A stretch of 10,338 nucleotides of DNA from an uncultured Oscillospiraceae bacterium (GCA_910584605.1 CAJUAW010000104.1:1-10338); one strand, 5' to 3'. Counted from the stretch's first letter, positions 1 through 6,293 are shown. Numbers and translations: made by a program. Notes: generated by a model from the sequence alone, not told the origin.

Positions 1-249
1 TCCCATTGTCCTTTTGTCAATTCATATCTCTTCATTCCTCTATTTTCGCACTTACTATCGATTTGTGCAATATTTATTTTTCAAACAAGCCCTAACATTT
101 GATTTGTTACAATCAATTTATTTCAAAATCAGTGGCCTAGCCCGCATTATTTGTAGCGTAACGAGCCTGGAAGCGCAGATATTTTTCCCACAGGCAGCCC
201 ACAGAGCAAGTGTCAAGGTCGTTGTGGCACAACGGATTTCGCGATTTTT

Positions 250-315
250 GTGGGAAATCATTGTATGCTGGCGGTAAAGGAATATTTTTGCTGTTTTTTC
301 CCGCTGATTTCCCAC
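250..315. repeat. 11-bp inverted repeat enclosing 44 bases
   Basis: GTGGGAAATCA at 250-260 is the exact reverse complement of TGATTTCCCAC at 305-315. Inside the loop, GCGG at 271-274 can pair with CCGC at 301-304, giving an extended stem-loop. A third copy of the core, TTTCCCACA at 184-192, can pair with TGTGGGAAA at 249-257 instead, so two mutually exclusive folds are possible. This is seen directly in the sequence. Whether it is transcribed is unknown. Confidence 0.6.
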
Positions 316-342
316 CAAACAAAAAAATACGAATCAATACAG

Positions 343-380
343 CGAAACACGGATAACGAAAGCTCGTTATCCGTGTTTCG
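343..380. repeat. 17-bp perfect hairpin, possible terminator
   Basis: CGAAACACGGATAACGA at 343-359 pairs perfectly with 364-380 around the four-base loop AAGC. It lies about 94 bases past the rubrerythrin stop codon. On the minus strand the nearest run of T is about 17 bases beyond the stem, so it is not a textbook intrinsic terminator. It may act as a transcript-end stabiliser, a weak terminator, or part of a dispersed repeat. Confidence 0.6.
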
Positions 381-473
381 TGTACTTGTTCTTGAATGCG
401 ATCTGCAACATGAAAAAATAGGGGTTTTCGTTACATTTAATCGTATTTATCTGTACTTATGCGTATCGAATGC

Positions 474-1016
474 TCAGCCGAAATACCGCTCCAGCAGACC
501 CTTGAAGGCGCGGCCATGTCTCGCCTCGTCCCGAGCCATCTCGTGGACGGTGTCGTGGATGGCGTCCAGGCCCAGCTCCTTGGCCTTCTTGGCGATGGCA
601 ACCTTGCCGGCGGTAGCGCCGTTCTCGGCTTCCACGCGCATCTCCAGGTTCTTCTTGGTGGAGTCGGTGACCACCTCGCCCAGCAGCTCGGCGAACTTAG
701 CGGCGTGCTCGGCCTCCTCGAAGGCGGCCTTCTCCCAGTACAGGCCGATCTCGGGATAGCCCTCGCGGTGGGCCACGCGGGCCATGGCCAGGTACATGCC
801 GACCTCGGTGCACTCGCCCTGGAAGTTGGCGCGCAGGCCCTCCAGGATCTCGGGATCAACGCCCTGGGCGACGCCCACGACATGCTCGGCAGCCCAGGAC
901 ATCTCGCCCTTCTGCTCCACGAACTTCTCGGGGCCTACCCCGCACTGGGGGCACTTGGCGGGGGCGGAGTCGCCCTCGTAGACATAACCGCACACGCTGC
1001 AAACGAACTTTTTCAT
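474..1016 (-). CDS. Reverse rubrerythrin (rubredoxin domain first), peroxide reductase
   Basis: This 180-residue protein reduces hydrogen peroxide in the cytoplasm of anaerobes, drawing electrons through a rubredoxin iron. The rubredoxin-like domain comes first, with cysteines C6/C9 and C22/C25. The ferritin-like diiron domain follows (about 45-180), with ligands visible at E68, E101 with H104, E131, and E164 with H167. The N-terminal rubredoxin marks the 'reverse' type known from Clostridium; classical rubrerythrin carries it at the C-terminus. The start is ATG at 1016, preceded on the minus strand by a GGAGG box eight bases upstream. An in-frame extension to 1454 is only an overlap with the upstream gene. 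The start overlaps the perR stop as ATGA, so the two are translationally coupled and probably derepressed together by peroxide. Substrate preference (H2O2 or O2) is not shown by sequence. Confidence 0.93.
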   Translation of the reverse strand: MKKFVCSVCGYVYEGDSAPAKCPQCGVGPEKFVEQKGEMSWAAEHVVGVAQGVDPEILEGLRANFQGECTEVGMYLAMARVAHREGYPEIGLYWEKAAFEEAEHAAKFAELLGEVVTDSTKKNLEMRVEAENGATAGKVAIAKKAKELGLDAIHDTVHEMARDEARHGRAFKGLLERYFG

Positions 1017-1435
1017 GATAATGTTTCCTCCTTCAAATATTTGGTTTGATGCAGACAGCTGGGACATAGACCATAGAATGTGAGCTCGCAGCGTTCCACC
1101 GCGAACCCGTATTGCGAGCTGACAGCCTGTTCCAAGTCTCCGCCCGGACGGAGGTCCGGCAGGTCCAGAACGGAGCCGCAGCGATTGCAAACAAAGTGAC
1201 TGTGGGGGGTGACGATGCCGTCGAAGCGTTCCTGCCCCTGGACCACCCCCACGCTCTGGACCAGGCCCTGTTCCCGGAAGAAGGCCAGGTTGCGGTAGAC
1301 GGTGCCCAGGCTCAGGTCGGGGTGGGAGGGCTTGAGCTGTTGGTACACCCACTCGGCGGAGGGGTGGCAGCTTGTCCTCCGGATGGCGTTCAGGATCGCC
1401 TCCCGTTTTTTGCTGTAGCGAACGGTGCGTTCCAT
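1013..1435 (-). CDS. perR: Fur-family peroxide-responsive repressor, PerR type
   Basis: This is a 140-residue metal-dependent repressor that senses hydrogen peroxide by metal-catalysed oxidation of histidine. The N-terminal winged helix (about 5-75) includes the family's LSLGTVYRNL recognition region at 41-50. The five regulatory metal ligands of Bacillus subtilis PerR (H37, D85, H91, H93, D104) are matched with a constant offset of 13 by H24, D72, H78, H80 and D91. Aspartate at the last position favours PerR over Fur. The structural zinc site is C83/C86 with C124/C127. The start is ATG at 1435 behind a modest AAGGGGGG box. The gene is immediately followed, with a four-base overlap, by a reverse rubrerythrin, a typical PerR target. 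Zur or Fur function is less likely given the ligand set. Confidence 0.9.
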   Translation of the reverse strand: MERTVRYSKKREAILNAIRRTSCHPSAEWVYQQLKPSHPDLSLGTVYRNLAFFREQGLVQSVGVVQGQERFDGIVTPHSHFVCNRCGSVLDLPDLRPGGDLEQAVSSQYGFAVERCELTFYGLCPSCLHQTKYLKEETLS

Positions 1436-1452
1436 GAGCGGCCCCCCTTAAC

Positions 1453-1471
1453 AATATTGATTCTTATTATG
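1453..1471 (-). promoter_or_regulatory. Fur/PerR-like operator upstream of perR
   Basis: Read on the minus strand, this 19-mer matches the classical Fur box GATAATGATAATCATTATC at 14 of 19 positions. It covers the predicted transcription start of the perR promoter, where a repressor would block initiation. Autoregulation by PerR is the natural reading, but binding is inferred. Confidence 0.5.
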
Positions 1472-1476
1472 CTGAT

Positions 1477-1504
1477 ATCATATCACACCGGAAGGGACTT
1501 GTAA
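1477..1504 (-). promoter_or_regulatory. Candidate promoter of perR-rubrerythrin
   Basis: On the minus strand a weak -35 TTACAA (1499-1504) is followed after 16 bases by -10 TATGAT (1477-1482). The expected start near 1470 lies within the Fur/PerR-like box. Confidence 0.5.
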
Positions 1505-1513
1505 AGGGGAAAA

Positions 1514-1546
1514 ACAACAAAATTTGGAGGGGCTGCCAAATTTTTT
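1514..1546 (-). terminator. Intrinsic terminator after the TVP38-type gene
   Basis: AAAATTTGG at 1519-1527 pairs with CCAAATTTT at 1536-1544 around an eight-base loop, a few bases past the stop at 1549. On the minus strand it is followed by a T-rich run (TGTTGTTTTT). The stem is mostly A-T, so it is moderate. A T run also follows on the plus strand, so it may work in both directions. Confidence 0.55.
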
Positions 1547-1548
1547 GC

Positions 1549-2244
1549 CTACTCAGTATCCCCCGATCTCCGCTCCTTTAAACGGCGGAGGACCGTTTCT
1601 TCCACCTGATTGCCGTATTTCATCCCCAGCAGGAACAGGGCCAGTCCCACCAGAGCGATGGGGACCATCACCCAGGGGGACAGCCCCAGAGTGGAGCCCC
1701 CCAGGGCGCTGGCAAAGAGCAGTCCCCAGGGCCGGGCCAGCAGGACGATCAGGGCGAAGCTGCGGAAGGAGAGGCTGGTCAGTCCGGCCAGGATGCACAG
1801 TATGTCGTCGGGGAAGAAGGGGAAGAGGAAGGCCAGAGTCAGGAAGACGGGGGCCTTGGTCCGCAGGACGCCCTGGTACTTCTCGGACAGCTTTTTGCTG
1901 ACGATCCGCCCGGCAAACTCCCGGCCCAGGACCCGGGCCAGGCTGAAGGTCACCAGGGAGGCGGAGGCCACGGCAGTGAAGGTGATGAGAAAGCCCGGCA
2001 GGGTGCCGAACAGGACCCCGCCCGCCGCCGCCACGATGTTGCTGGGGATGGGGGCGAAGACTACCGACAGGAACTGCACCAGGAAAAACAGCAGGTGGGA
2101 GTAAGGGGCGAAGCCGGCGATGTAGGCCCGCAGGGCCTCCAGGGAGCGGACCGCCTGGAAGAAGCCGCTGTCATGTAAAAACCACCCGCCGCCCGCCAGC
2201 AGCAGGAGAACGGCAGTCAAAAGGATGAGCTTGTTTCGGTTCAT
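1549..2244 (-). CDS. TVP38/TMEM64 (DedA superfamily, VTT domain) membrane protein
   Basis: This 231-residue integral membrane protein has about six hydrophobic segments (roughly 5-24, 47-65, 83-105, 133-155, 163-182, 190-210). The SNARE-associated/VTT core is visible as GGVLFG at 75-80, a serine- and alanine-rich helix, and the FPFFPDDILCILAGL stretch at 141-155 with paired prolines. Members of this family are linked to lipid scrambling or transport and to membrane homeostasis; the substrate here cannot be read from sequence. The start is ATG at 2244, with GGAGG ten bases upstream. A longer in-frame start near 2304 would lie inside the promoter. The gene appears monocistronic, with its own promoter and terminator. 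Charged residues cluster at the C-terminus (about 215-231), typical of a cytoplasmic tail. Confidence 0.85.
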   Translation of the reverse strand: MNRNKLILLTAVLLLLAGGGWFLHDSGFFQAVRSLEALRAYIAGFAPYSHLLFFLVQFLSVVFAPIPSNIVAAAGGVLFGTLPGFLITFTAVASASLVTFSLARVLGREFAGRIVSKKLSEKYQGVLRTKAPVFLTLAFLFPFFPDDILCILAGLTSLSFRSFALIVLLARPWGLLFASALGGSTLGLSPWVMVPIALVGLALFLLGMKYGNQVEETVLRRLKERRSGDTE

Positions 2245-2272
2245 GGAACGATCGCCTCCTTGATCAGAGGGT

Positions 2273-2281
2273 ATTTTACCA
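2273..2281 (-). promoter_or_regulatory. Extended -10 promoter of the TVP38-type gene
   Basis: On the minus strand TGG-TAAAAT forms an extended -10 element about 30 bases before the start codon. No good -35 is visible at the right distance, as is common for TGn promoters. Confidence 0.45.
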
Positions 2282-2343
2282 CAGACCGGTGGAAAGCACG
2301 ACAAAAAACTCCTTAAATTTTCGTGAAAAAGCTGTGAACAGAG

Positions 2344-2388
2344 GCGGCGGAAAGCAGGCGCGGCAAGGGAAAAAACCTGCCGCGCCTG
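2344..2388 (-). terminator. GC-rich terminator hairpin after metF
   Basis: CAGGCGCGGCA at 2355-2365 pairs perfectly over 11 bases with TGCCGCGCCTG at 2378-2388. It starts seven bases past the metF stop. On the minus strand only CTTTCC follows, so the T tract is poor, but position and stem strength suit the end of the serA-exonuclease-metF run. Confidence 0.65.
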
Positions 2389-2394
2389 TTGATG

Positions 2395-3267
2395 TTATGA
2401 CACCGTCCGGATGGAGGAGATGGCCTCAGCGATGGCCTTGGCGGTGTCCGGGTTATTCATGGTGTACAGGTGGATGCCGTCCACGCCCCCGGCGATGAGG
2501 TCGGAGATCTGGTCGATGGCGTAGGCGATGCTGGCCTCCCGCAGGGCCTCGGGGTGGTCGCCGTACTTGGCCAGCAGGCGGGTGAGCTTGCTGGGGATGG
2601 TGGCGCCGCACATGGTCACCATCCGCTGGATGGAGTTTTTGGACTGGATGGGCATGATGCCCGCCTCAATAGGTACGTTGATGCCCGCGATGCGGGCCCG
2701 CTCCAGAAAGCGGAAGAAGTCGTCGTTGTCGAAAAACAGCTGGCTGACCAGATGCTGGGCGCCGGCGTCCACCTTCTCCTTCAGGCGGCGGATGTCGCTG
2801 ACCAGGTCGGGGCTTTCAAAGTGGCCCTCGGGGTAGCAGGCGGCGGAGATGCCGAAATCCCCCTTCTCCCGGATGTAGGCCACCAGCTCGCTGGCGTAGT
2901 GGAAGTCGGTCTTCGGGGGATAGTCCGGGTTCACGTCCCCCCGCAGGGCCAGGATGTTCTCCACCCCGGCCTCCTTCAGCTCGGCCAGGATACGGTCCGC
3001 GTCCTCCCGTCCGGCGGCCACACAGGTCAGGTGGGCCATGGCGGGGATGTGGTACTTGTTTTCGATGAGAGCGGCGATCTCGCTGGTGCTCTGGTTCACG
3101 TTGCTGGAGCCGCCCGCCCCGTAGGTGACGCTGATAAAGTCGAAACGGATGTCCTTCAGGCCGTCCAGGGTCTGGTAGATGCTGTCCACCGGGGCGGATT
3201 TCTTGGGGGGGAATACCTCGCAGGAAAAGACGGGCCGGTCCTGGCCGAACAGCTCGCGGAGTTTCAT
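2395..3267 (-). CDS. metF: 5,10-methylenetetrahydrofolate reductase
   Basis: This 290-residue flavoenzyme reduces methylene-THF to methyl-THF, the methyl donor for methionine synthesis and, in acetogen-like anaerobes, the Wood-Ljungdahl methyl branch. It is a single TIM-barrel domain close in length to E. coli MetF (296). Visible hallmarks are FSCEVFPPK at 14-22, whose E17 corresponds to the catalytic glutamate of the E. coli enzyme; the flavin-contacting ALRGD motif; and QLFFDN in the middle of the barrel. There is no C-terminal regulatory domain as in eukaryotes. The start is ATG at 3267 behind an AAGGA box, 15 bases after the exonuclease stop. It is the last gene of the run that begins with serA, so serine synthesis and use of the serine-derived one-carbon unit are likely co-expressed. 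The electron donor (NADH or a partner flavoprotein) is not evident. Confidence 0.93.
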   Translation of the reverse strand: MKLRELFGQDRPVFSCEVFPPKKSAPVDSIYQTLDGLKDIRFDFISVTYGAGGSSNVNQSTSEIAALIENKYHIPAMAHLTCVAAGREDADRILAELKEAGVENILALRGDVNPDYPPKTDFHYASELVAYIREKGDFGISAACYPEGHFESPDLVSDIRRLKEKVDAGAQHLVSQLFFDNDDFFRFLERARIAGINVPIEAGIMPIQSKNSIQRMVTMCGATIPSKLTRLLAKYGDHPEALREASIAYAIDQISDLIAGGVDGIHLYTMNNPDTAKAIAEAISSIRTVS

Positions 3268-3282
3268 ACAAATTCCTTCTTT

Positions 3283-4041
3283 CTAAATGTCCAGCTCCAG
3301 CAGGACGGGGCAGTGGTCGCTGCCCTCCACATCGGAGAGGATCTCCGCCCGCAGGATTTTGTCCCGGAGGCGGTCGGAGACGATAAAGTAGTCGATGCGC
3401 CACCCCGCGTTGTTCTGCCGGGCGTGGAAGCGGTAGGACCACCAGGAGTAGGCCCCTTCCCGGTCGGGGTAGAGCCAGCGGAAGGTGTCGGTAAAGCCGG
3501 AGGAGAGGAGGGCGGTCATCTTTTCCCGTTCCTGGTCGGAGAAGCCGGCGTTGCCCCGGTTGGTTTTGGGATTTTTCAGGTCGATCTCCTCGTGGGCCAC
3601 GTTCAGGTCGCCGCAGTAGATCACCGGCTTGGCTTTGTCCAGGGACATGAGGTAGTCCCGCAGGTCGTCCTCCCACTCCATGCGGTAATCGATGCGCTTC
3701 AGGCCGTCCTGGGCGTTGGGGGTGTAGCAGCACACCAGGTAGAAGCCCTCATACTCCAGGGTGATGAGCCGCCCCTCGTGGTCGTGGCGGTCCAGGTCCA
3801 TGCCGCAGGCTTGGGCGAGGGGGGCGTGGGGGGTGAAGACGGCGGTGCCGGAGTACCCCTTCTTCTCGGCGGAGTTCCAGAACTCCAGCACCCCCTCCCC
3901 CAAGGGGACGTCCGCCTGACCCCGCTCCATCTTCGTCTCCTGAAGACAGAGGAAGTCGGGCTTTTGCCCCTGGTAGAAGTCGGAAAAGCCCTTTTTCATG
4001 CAGGCCCGCAGGCCGTTGACGTTCCAGGAAATGAATACCAT
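3283..4041 (-). CDS. Exodeoxyribonuclease III / AP endonuclease (ExoA type)
   Basis: This 252-residue enzyme cleaves DNA at abasic sites and has 3'-5' exonuclease and 3'-phosphatase activity in base-excision repair. The endonuclease/exonuclease/phosphatase fold is full length. Motifs include WNVNGLRA at 6-13, LQETK at 33-37 (metal ligand E35), Y106, GDLNVAH at 144-150 (D145, N147), RIDYF at 215-219 (D217) and SDHCPV at 241-246 (catalytic H243). It resembles Bacillus ExoA and E. coli XthA. The start is ATG at 4041; its AGGAG site directly follows the serA stop codon, so translation is probably coupled to serA. There is no metabolic link to the flanking serA and metF; it seems to be carried along in the operon. 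Confidence 0.94.
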   Translation of the reverse strand: MVFISWNVNGLRACMKKGFSDFYQGQKPDFLCLQETKMERGQADVPLGEGVLEFWNSAEKKGYSGTAVFTPHAPLAQACGMDLDRHDHEGRLITLEYEGFYLVCCYTPNAQDGLKRIDYRMEWEDDLRDYLMSLDKAKPVIYCGDLNVAHEEIDLKNPKTNRGNAGFSDQEREKMTALLSSGFTDTFRWLYPDREGAYSWWSYRFHARQNNAGWRIDYFIVSDRLRDKILRAEILSDVEGSDHCPVLLELDI

Positions 4042-4053
4042 GAAAAAACTCCT

Positions 4054-5226
4054 TTAGTGGTTCAGCACCCGCACCCGGATCATGTTGGGGATGGCCCGCA
4101 GCTCCTCCACGGCTTCCTCGGTGAGGCGGGTGTTTACGTCCACCATGGTGTAGGCGTAGTCCTGCTTGGACTTGTTGGTCATGTTCTCCACGTTGATGTG
4201 GTCGTCAGAGAGGGTGGTCATGATCTGGGTCAGCATGGCGGGGACGTTCTTGTGGATCAGGCACAGCCGGGAGATGCCGCTCCACTCCTGGGCGACGTTG
4301 GGCAGGTTCACCGAGTTTTTGATGTTGCCGTTGATCAGATAGTCCTGGAGCTGCCGGGCGGCCATAACGGCGCAGTTCTCCTCGCTCTCCGGGGTGGAGG
4401 CCCCCAGGTGGGGCAGGGCGATGACGTTTTTCACGGTGGTGATCCGGTCGTCGGGGAAGTCGGTGACATACTTGGCCACCCGGCCCGATTCCAGGGCGGC
4501 GATCATGTCGCCGTCGTTGACCAGCCCGCCCCGGGCCAGATTGAGCACCCGCACCTGACCCTTCATCTTGGCGATGGCCTCGGCGTTGATAAAGTCCTTG
4601 GTGTCGCTGGTGTAGGGGATGTGGAGGGTGACGTAGTCGGACACCCGGTACAGCTCGGACACCTCCTTCACCACATGGACGTGGCGGTCCAGCCGCAGGG
4701 CGGCGTCCACCGACAGGAAGGGGTCAAAGCCGTACACGTCCATCCCCAGGTCCAGGGCGATGTTGCACACCAGCGCGCCGATGGCCCCCAGGCCGATGAC
4801 GCCCAGGGTCTTTTTGTACAGCTCCGGACCGGCGAAGGCGGACTTGCCCTTCTCCACGGCGGCGGCCACGTCCACCTTGGGGGTGTGGGCCTGCTCCTGC
4901 ACCCAGTCGGCGCCCCCCAGAATGTCCCGGGAGGCCACCAGCATGGCGGCGATGACCAGCTCCTTCACCGCGTTGGCGTTGGCGCCGGGGGTGTTGAAGA
5001 CCACAATGCCGTGCTGGGAGCAGCGGTCAATGGGGATGTTGTTGGTCCCCGCCCCCGCCCGGGCGATGGCCCGGAGGGAATCGGGGAATTCATAGTCGTG
5101 CATGGGGGCGGAGCGGACCAGGATGCCGTCCTCGTTCTCCACGTCGCTCCCCACCTGGAAGCGGCTGCGGTCCAGCCGGTCCAGGCCAACGGAGGAAATT
5201 TTGTTCAGTGTTTTGATACGGTACAT
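4054..5226 (-). CDS. serA: D-3-phosphoglycerate dehydrogenase
   Basis: This 390-residue NAD-dependent enzyme oxidises 3-phosphoglycerate to 3-phosphohydroxypyruvate, the first step of serine synthesis. It has a 2-hydroxyacid dehydrogenase substrate domain split around a Rossmann domain (GLGAIG at 145-150), catalytic R232 in LARGG and H273 in LPHLGAST, and a C-terminal ACT domain (about 320-390) expected to bind serine for feedback inhibition. It is the short form, without the intervening domain of long SerA types. One oddity is that the position of the usual catalytic glutamate (FPTEP in E. coli) reads FPDDR here, probably with D260 in its place. The start is ATG at 5226 behind a weak GAGGTCAG site. 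The gene begins 24 bases after the Xre-type gene, with no clear promoter in between, and is followed after 12 bases by the exonuclease gene. Confidence 0.93.
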   Translation of the reverse strand: MYRIKTLNKISSVGLDRLDRSRFQVGSDVENEDGILVRSAPMHDYEFPDSLRAIARAGAGTNNIPIDRCSQHGIVVFNTPGANANAVKELVIAAMLVASRDILGGADWVQEQAHTPKVDVAAAVEKGKSAFAGPELYKKTLGVIGLGAIGALVCNIALDLGMDVYGFDPFLSVDAALRLDRHVHVVKEVSELYRVSDYVTLHIPYTSDTKDFINAEAIAKMKGQVRVLNLARGGLVNDGDMIAALESGRVAKYVTDFPDDRITTVKNVIALPHLGASTPESEENCAVMAARQLQDYLINGNIKNSVNLPNVAQEWSGISRLCLIHKNVPAMLTQIMTTLSDDHINVENMTNKSKQDYAYTMVDVNTRLTEEAVEELRAIPNMIRVRVLNH

Positions 5227-5250
5227 GTGTCTGACCTCGAATCGTGTTTT

Positions 5251-5463
5251 TTATTGCCGCTCGTCCTTCAGCCCCACCAGATAGTCCAGTGAGACATGGT
5301 AGAATCGTGCCATTTTGACCAGAACAGGGGCGGTTGGCTCCCGCTCATCCGTTTCATAGCGTTGATAGGAGTTTAAGGAAATGCCCAACGCTTTGGCAGC
5401 TTCCCCCTGCGTCAGCTTTTGCTCTTTGCGAAGAAGATGCAGTCGTTCCGCTAAGATCGGCAA
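5251..5463 (-). CDS. Small Xre-family helix-turn-helix repressor
   Basis: This 70-residue protein is essentially only a phage-repressor-type HTH domain (about 5-60): an LRKEQKLTQGEAAKALGIS helix-turn-helix, the YQRYETDEREPT segment, and the YHVSLDYLVG ending common in Firmicute Xre proteins. I chose the TTG start at 5463, which has a GAGGGGTGG site seven bases upstream. The earlier in-frame ATG at 5625 lies inside the divergent gene and would add about 54 residues with no homology-like pattern. It lies back to back with the 87-residue plus-strand gene. The region between them holds two copies of an ACACCC-type palindrome, so it probably represses both directions. It sits 24 bases upstream of serA on the same strand, so its transcript may read into serA. 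Start choice is moderately certain. Confidence 0.8.
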   Translation of the reverse strand: MPILAERLHLLRKEQKLTQGEAAKALGISLNSYQRYETDEREPTAPVLVKMARFYHVSLDYLVGLKDERQ

Positions 5464-5479
5464 AGTTACGCCACCCCTC

Positions 5480-5508
5480 TTGACACACCCAATTAGGTGT
5501 AGTATAAT
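5480..5508 (+). promoter_or_regulatory. Perfect sigma-A promoter of the DUF6809-like gene
   Basis: TTGACA at 5480-5485 and TATAAT at 5503-5508 are both exact consensus with a 17-base spacer. Such a strong promoter usually needs repression, which fits the two operators overlapping it. On the minus strand the complementary TATACT (5501-5506) could be the -10 of the Xre gene; its -35 is poor. Confidence 0.85.
5485..5500. promoter_or_regulatory. Operator 1, between -35 and -10
   Basis: ACACCCAATTAGGTGT is a near-perfect 16-bp palindrome that fills the promoter spacer. It matches the second site at 5515-5530, so it is the likely binding site of the divergent Xre protein. The binding partner is inferred. 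Confidence 0.75.
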
Positions 5509-5514
5509 GAAGAT

Positions 5515-5530
5515 ACACCCGATTGGGTGA
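5515..5530. promoter_or_regulatory. Operator 2, at the transcription start
   Basis: ACACCCGATTGGGTGA has the same half-sites as operator 1. The two centres are 30 bp apart, about three helical turns, so dimers would sit on the same face of the DNA. This copy overlaps the likely +1 of the plus-strand promoter and the -35 position of the minus-strand one. Confidence 0.75.
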
Positions 5531-5545
5531 AATGGAGGAATCACA

Positions 5546-5809
5546 ATGGACGATTTGACAAGATGTCTGTACGAATTTGCATGCGAGAAGCGCCTGGGGA
5601 GCCTGTTGGAGGACGAGGAGTACAAAGAGACGCTTCAAACGATTGAATCCCAGAAGGCAAAAGTCGAGTCCGTTCTGGACGGGGAACGGCGGCGGGAGCT
5701 GGAGCTGTTGATTGACTGTGTAGCCAGTCAGGGCGGCATTGTGGGGGAGCACCTGTTTCAGGCGGCGCTGGCCCTGTCCAAAGAACTTACGCGCCTACCC
5801 GCGCCTTAA
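5546..5809 (+). CDS. Small helical protein, DUF6809-like
   Basis: This is an 87-residue acidic, apparently all-helical cytoplasmic protein with no signal peptide or membrane segment. Its pattern (LxxLYE start, EEYKETLQTIESQKAKVESVL helix, ELELLIDC helix, then a closing helix ending in LSKEL) resembles the DUF6809 family of small Firmicute proteins, often found near phage-type regulators. I recognise this by pattern only, and its function is unknown. The start ATG at 5546 follows GGAGG at 5534-5538 with a seven-base spacer. The gene is driven by a consensus promoter overlapped by two operators and is divergent from the Xre gene. Its 3' end runs 23 bases into the end of the convergent ECF transporter gene. 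GC content is lower than in flanking genes, which suggests transfer. An antitoxin-like or phage-derived role is possible but unsupported. Confidence 0.72.
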   Translation: MDDLTRCLYEFACEKRLGSLLEDEEYKETLQTIESQKAKVESVLDGERRRELELLIDCVASQGGIVGEHLFQAALALSKELTRLPAP

Positions 5810-6293
5810 GCTTCACCCCGTCCAGGGCGGGGGTGATGACGATAAACAGCGCGCCGCTGCCGATCCCCTGGATCAGGGTGCCCAGGAACTGGGGCACAAA
5901 GGCGGCCATGGTCCCCGTCATGGCGCAGCCCGCCAGGGCGTAGGCGGCGGGGGAGAACAGCCCGGCGATCACCACCGCGGCCAGGTTGCGGCGGCACAGC
6001 AGTCGCTCGCCCTTGTTGGTGAAGAACAGTACGATCACCGCCTTAATGACCAGGGTGGGCAGCACCCACATGGGGGCGGTGAGCAGGTCGGCCAGCCCCG
6101 CGCCGATGGCGGCGGCGGCCGCCGCATAGGGGACGGGCAGCAGGCAGGCGGCCAGATAGATGAGCGCATCGCCCAGGTGGATGTACCCCCCGGTGGGGAT
6201 GGGGATGTGGAGCAGGTAGGCGGTCATCACAGCGATGGCCGCGGCGAAGAGCGCGGTGATGGTAAGCAGATGAATTTTATCCTTTTGCAGCAT
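5787..6293 (-). CDS. ECF transporter S component (substrate-binding membrane protein)
   Basis: This 168-residue membrane protein has about five to six hydrophobic helices. It is the substrate-specific subunit of an energy-coupling factor vitamin importer that would share the EcfA/A'/T module encoded elsewhere. The signature is the GGYIHLGDALIYLAACLLP stretch at 35-53 followed by the alanine-rich IGAGLADLL segment at 63-71. This resembles the TIGR04002-type S components related to FolT/ThiT. The substrate is not readable. The start is ATG at 6293 with AGGAGGAG ahead of it. The gene has its own near-consensus promoter and also lies 65 bases downstream of serC on the same strand. No vitamin riboswitch fits in that gap. 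Its last 23 bases overlap the end of the convergent small gene, and no terminator separates them. Confidence 0.85.
   Translation of the reverse strand: MLQKDKIHLLTITALFAAAIAVMTAYLLHIPIPTGGYIHLGDALIYLAACLLPVPYAAAAAAIGAGLADLLTAPMWVLPTLVIKAVIVLFFTNKGERLLCRRNLAAVVIAGLFSPAAYALAGCAMTGTMAAFVPQFLGTLIQGIGSGALFIVITPALDGVKLKARVGA

Larger units (their letters stand above)
1..473. other. AT-rich non-coding island with inverted repeats
   Basis: I see no believable gene here. The open frames are short, have no ribosome binding site, and give low-complexity or unfamiliar proteins. Base composition is clearly more AT-rich than the neighbouring coding DNA. The stretch contains a 17-bp perfect hairpin (343-380), an 11-bp inverted repeat (250-260 with 305-315), a competing 9-bp partner (184-192) and a small 6-bp hairpin (220-234). 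On the minus strand a consensus -35 hexamer TTGACA lies at 15-20. Its -10 would fall outside the window, so a minus-strand gene may begin just to the left. The region could be the rubrerythrin 3' untranslated region plus a structured RNA or a small repeat element. None of these can be decided from one copy. Confidence 0.6.

Noticed and set aside
14..337. Short open frames on both strands at the left edge (plus 14-277, minus 137-337)
   Set aside because: No ribosome binding sites, no recognisable protein pattern, and they run through the inverted repeats; better explained as non-coding DNA.
2470..5292. A 940-codon open frame on the plus strand
   Set aside because: It is antisense to metF, the exonuclease and serA, which have unmistakable motifs. 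Its protein is rich in G, V, H and Q, typical of a frame opposite GC-rich genes.
5291..5307. 17-base exact repeat shared by 5291-5307 (inside the Xre gene) and 8029-8045 (degV promoter)
   Set aside because: In the Xre gene it encodes the common RFYHVS segment and no -35 is present. A chance match is the simplest explanation.
5464..5625. N-terminal extension of the Xre-type protein to an ATG at 5625
   Set aside because: It would lie inside the divergent gene and across its promoter. The HTH domain begins right after the TTG at 5463, which has a good ribosome site.
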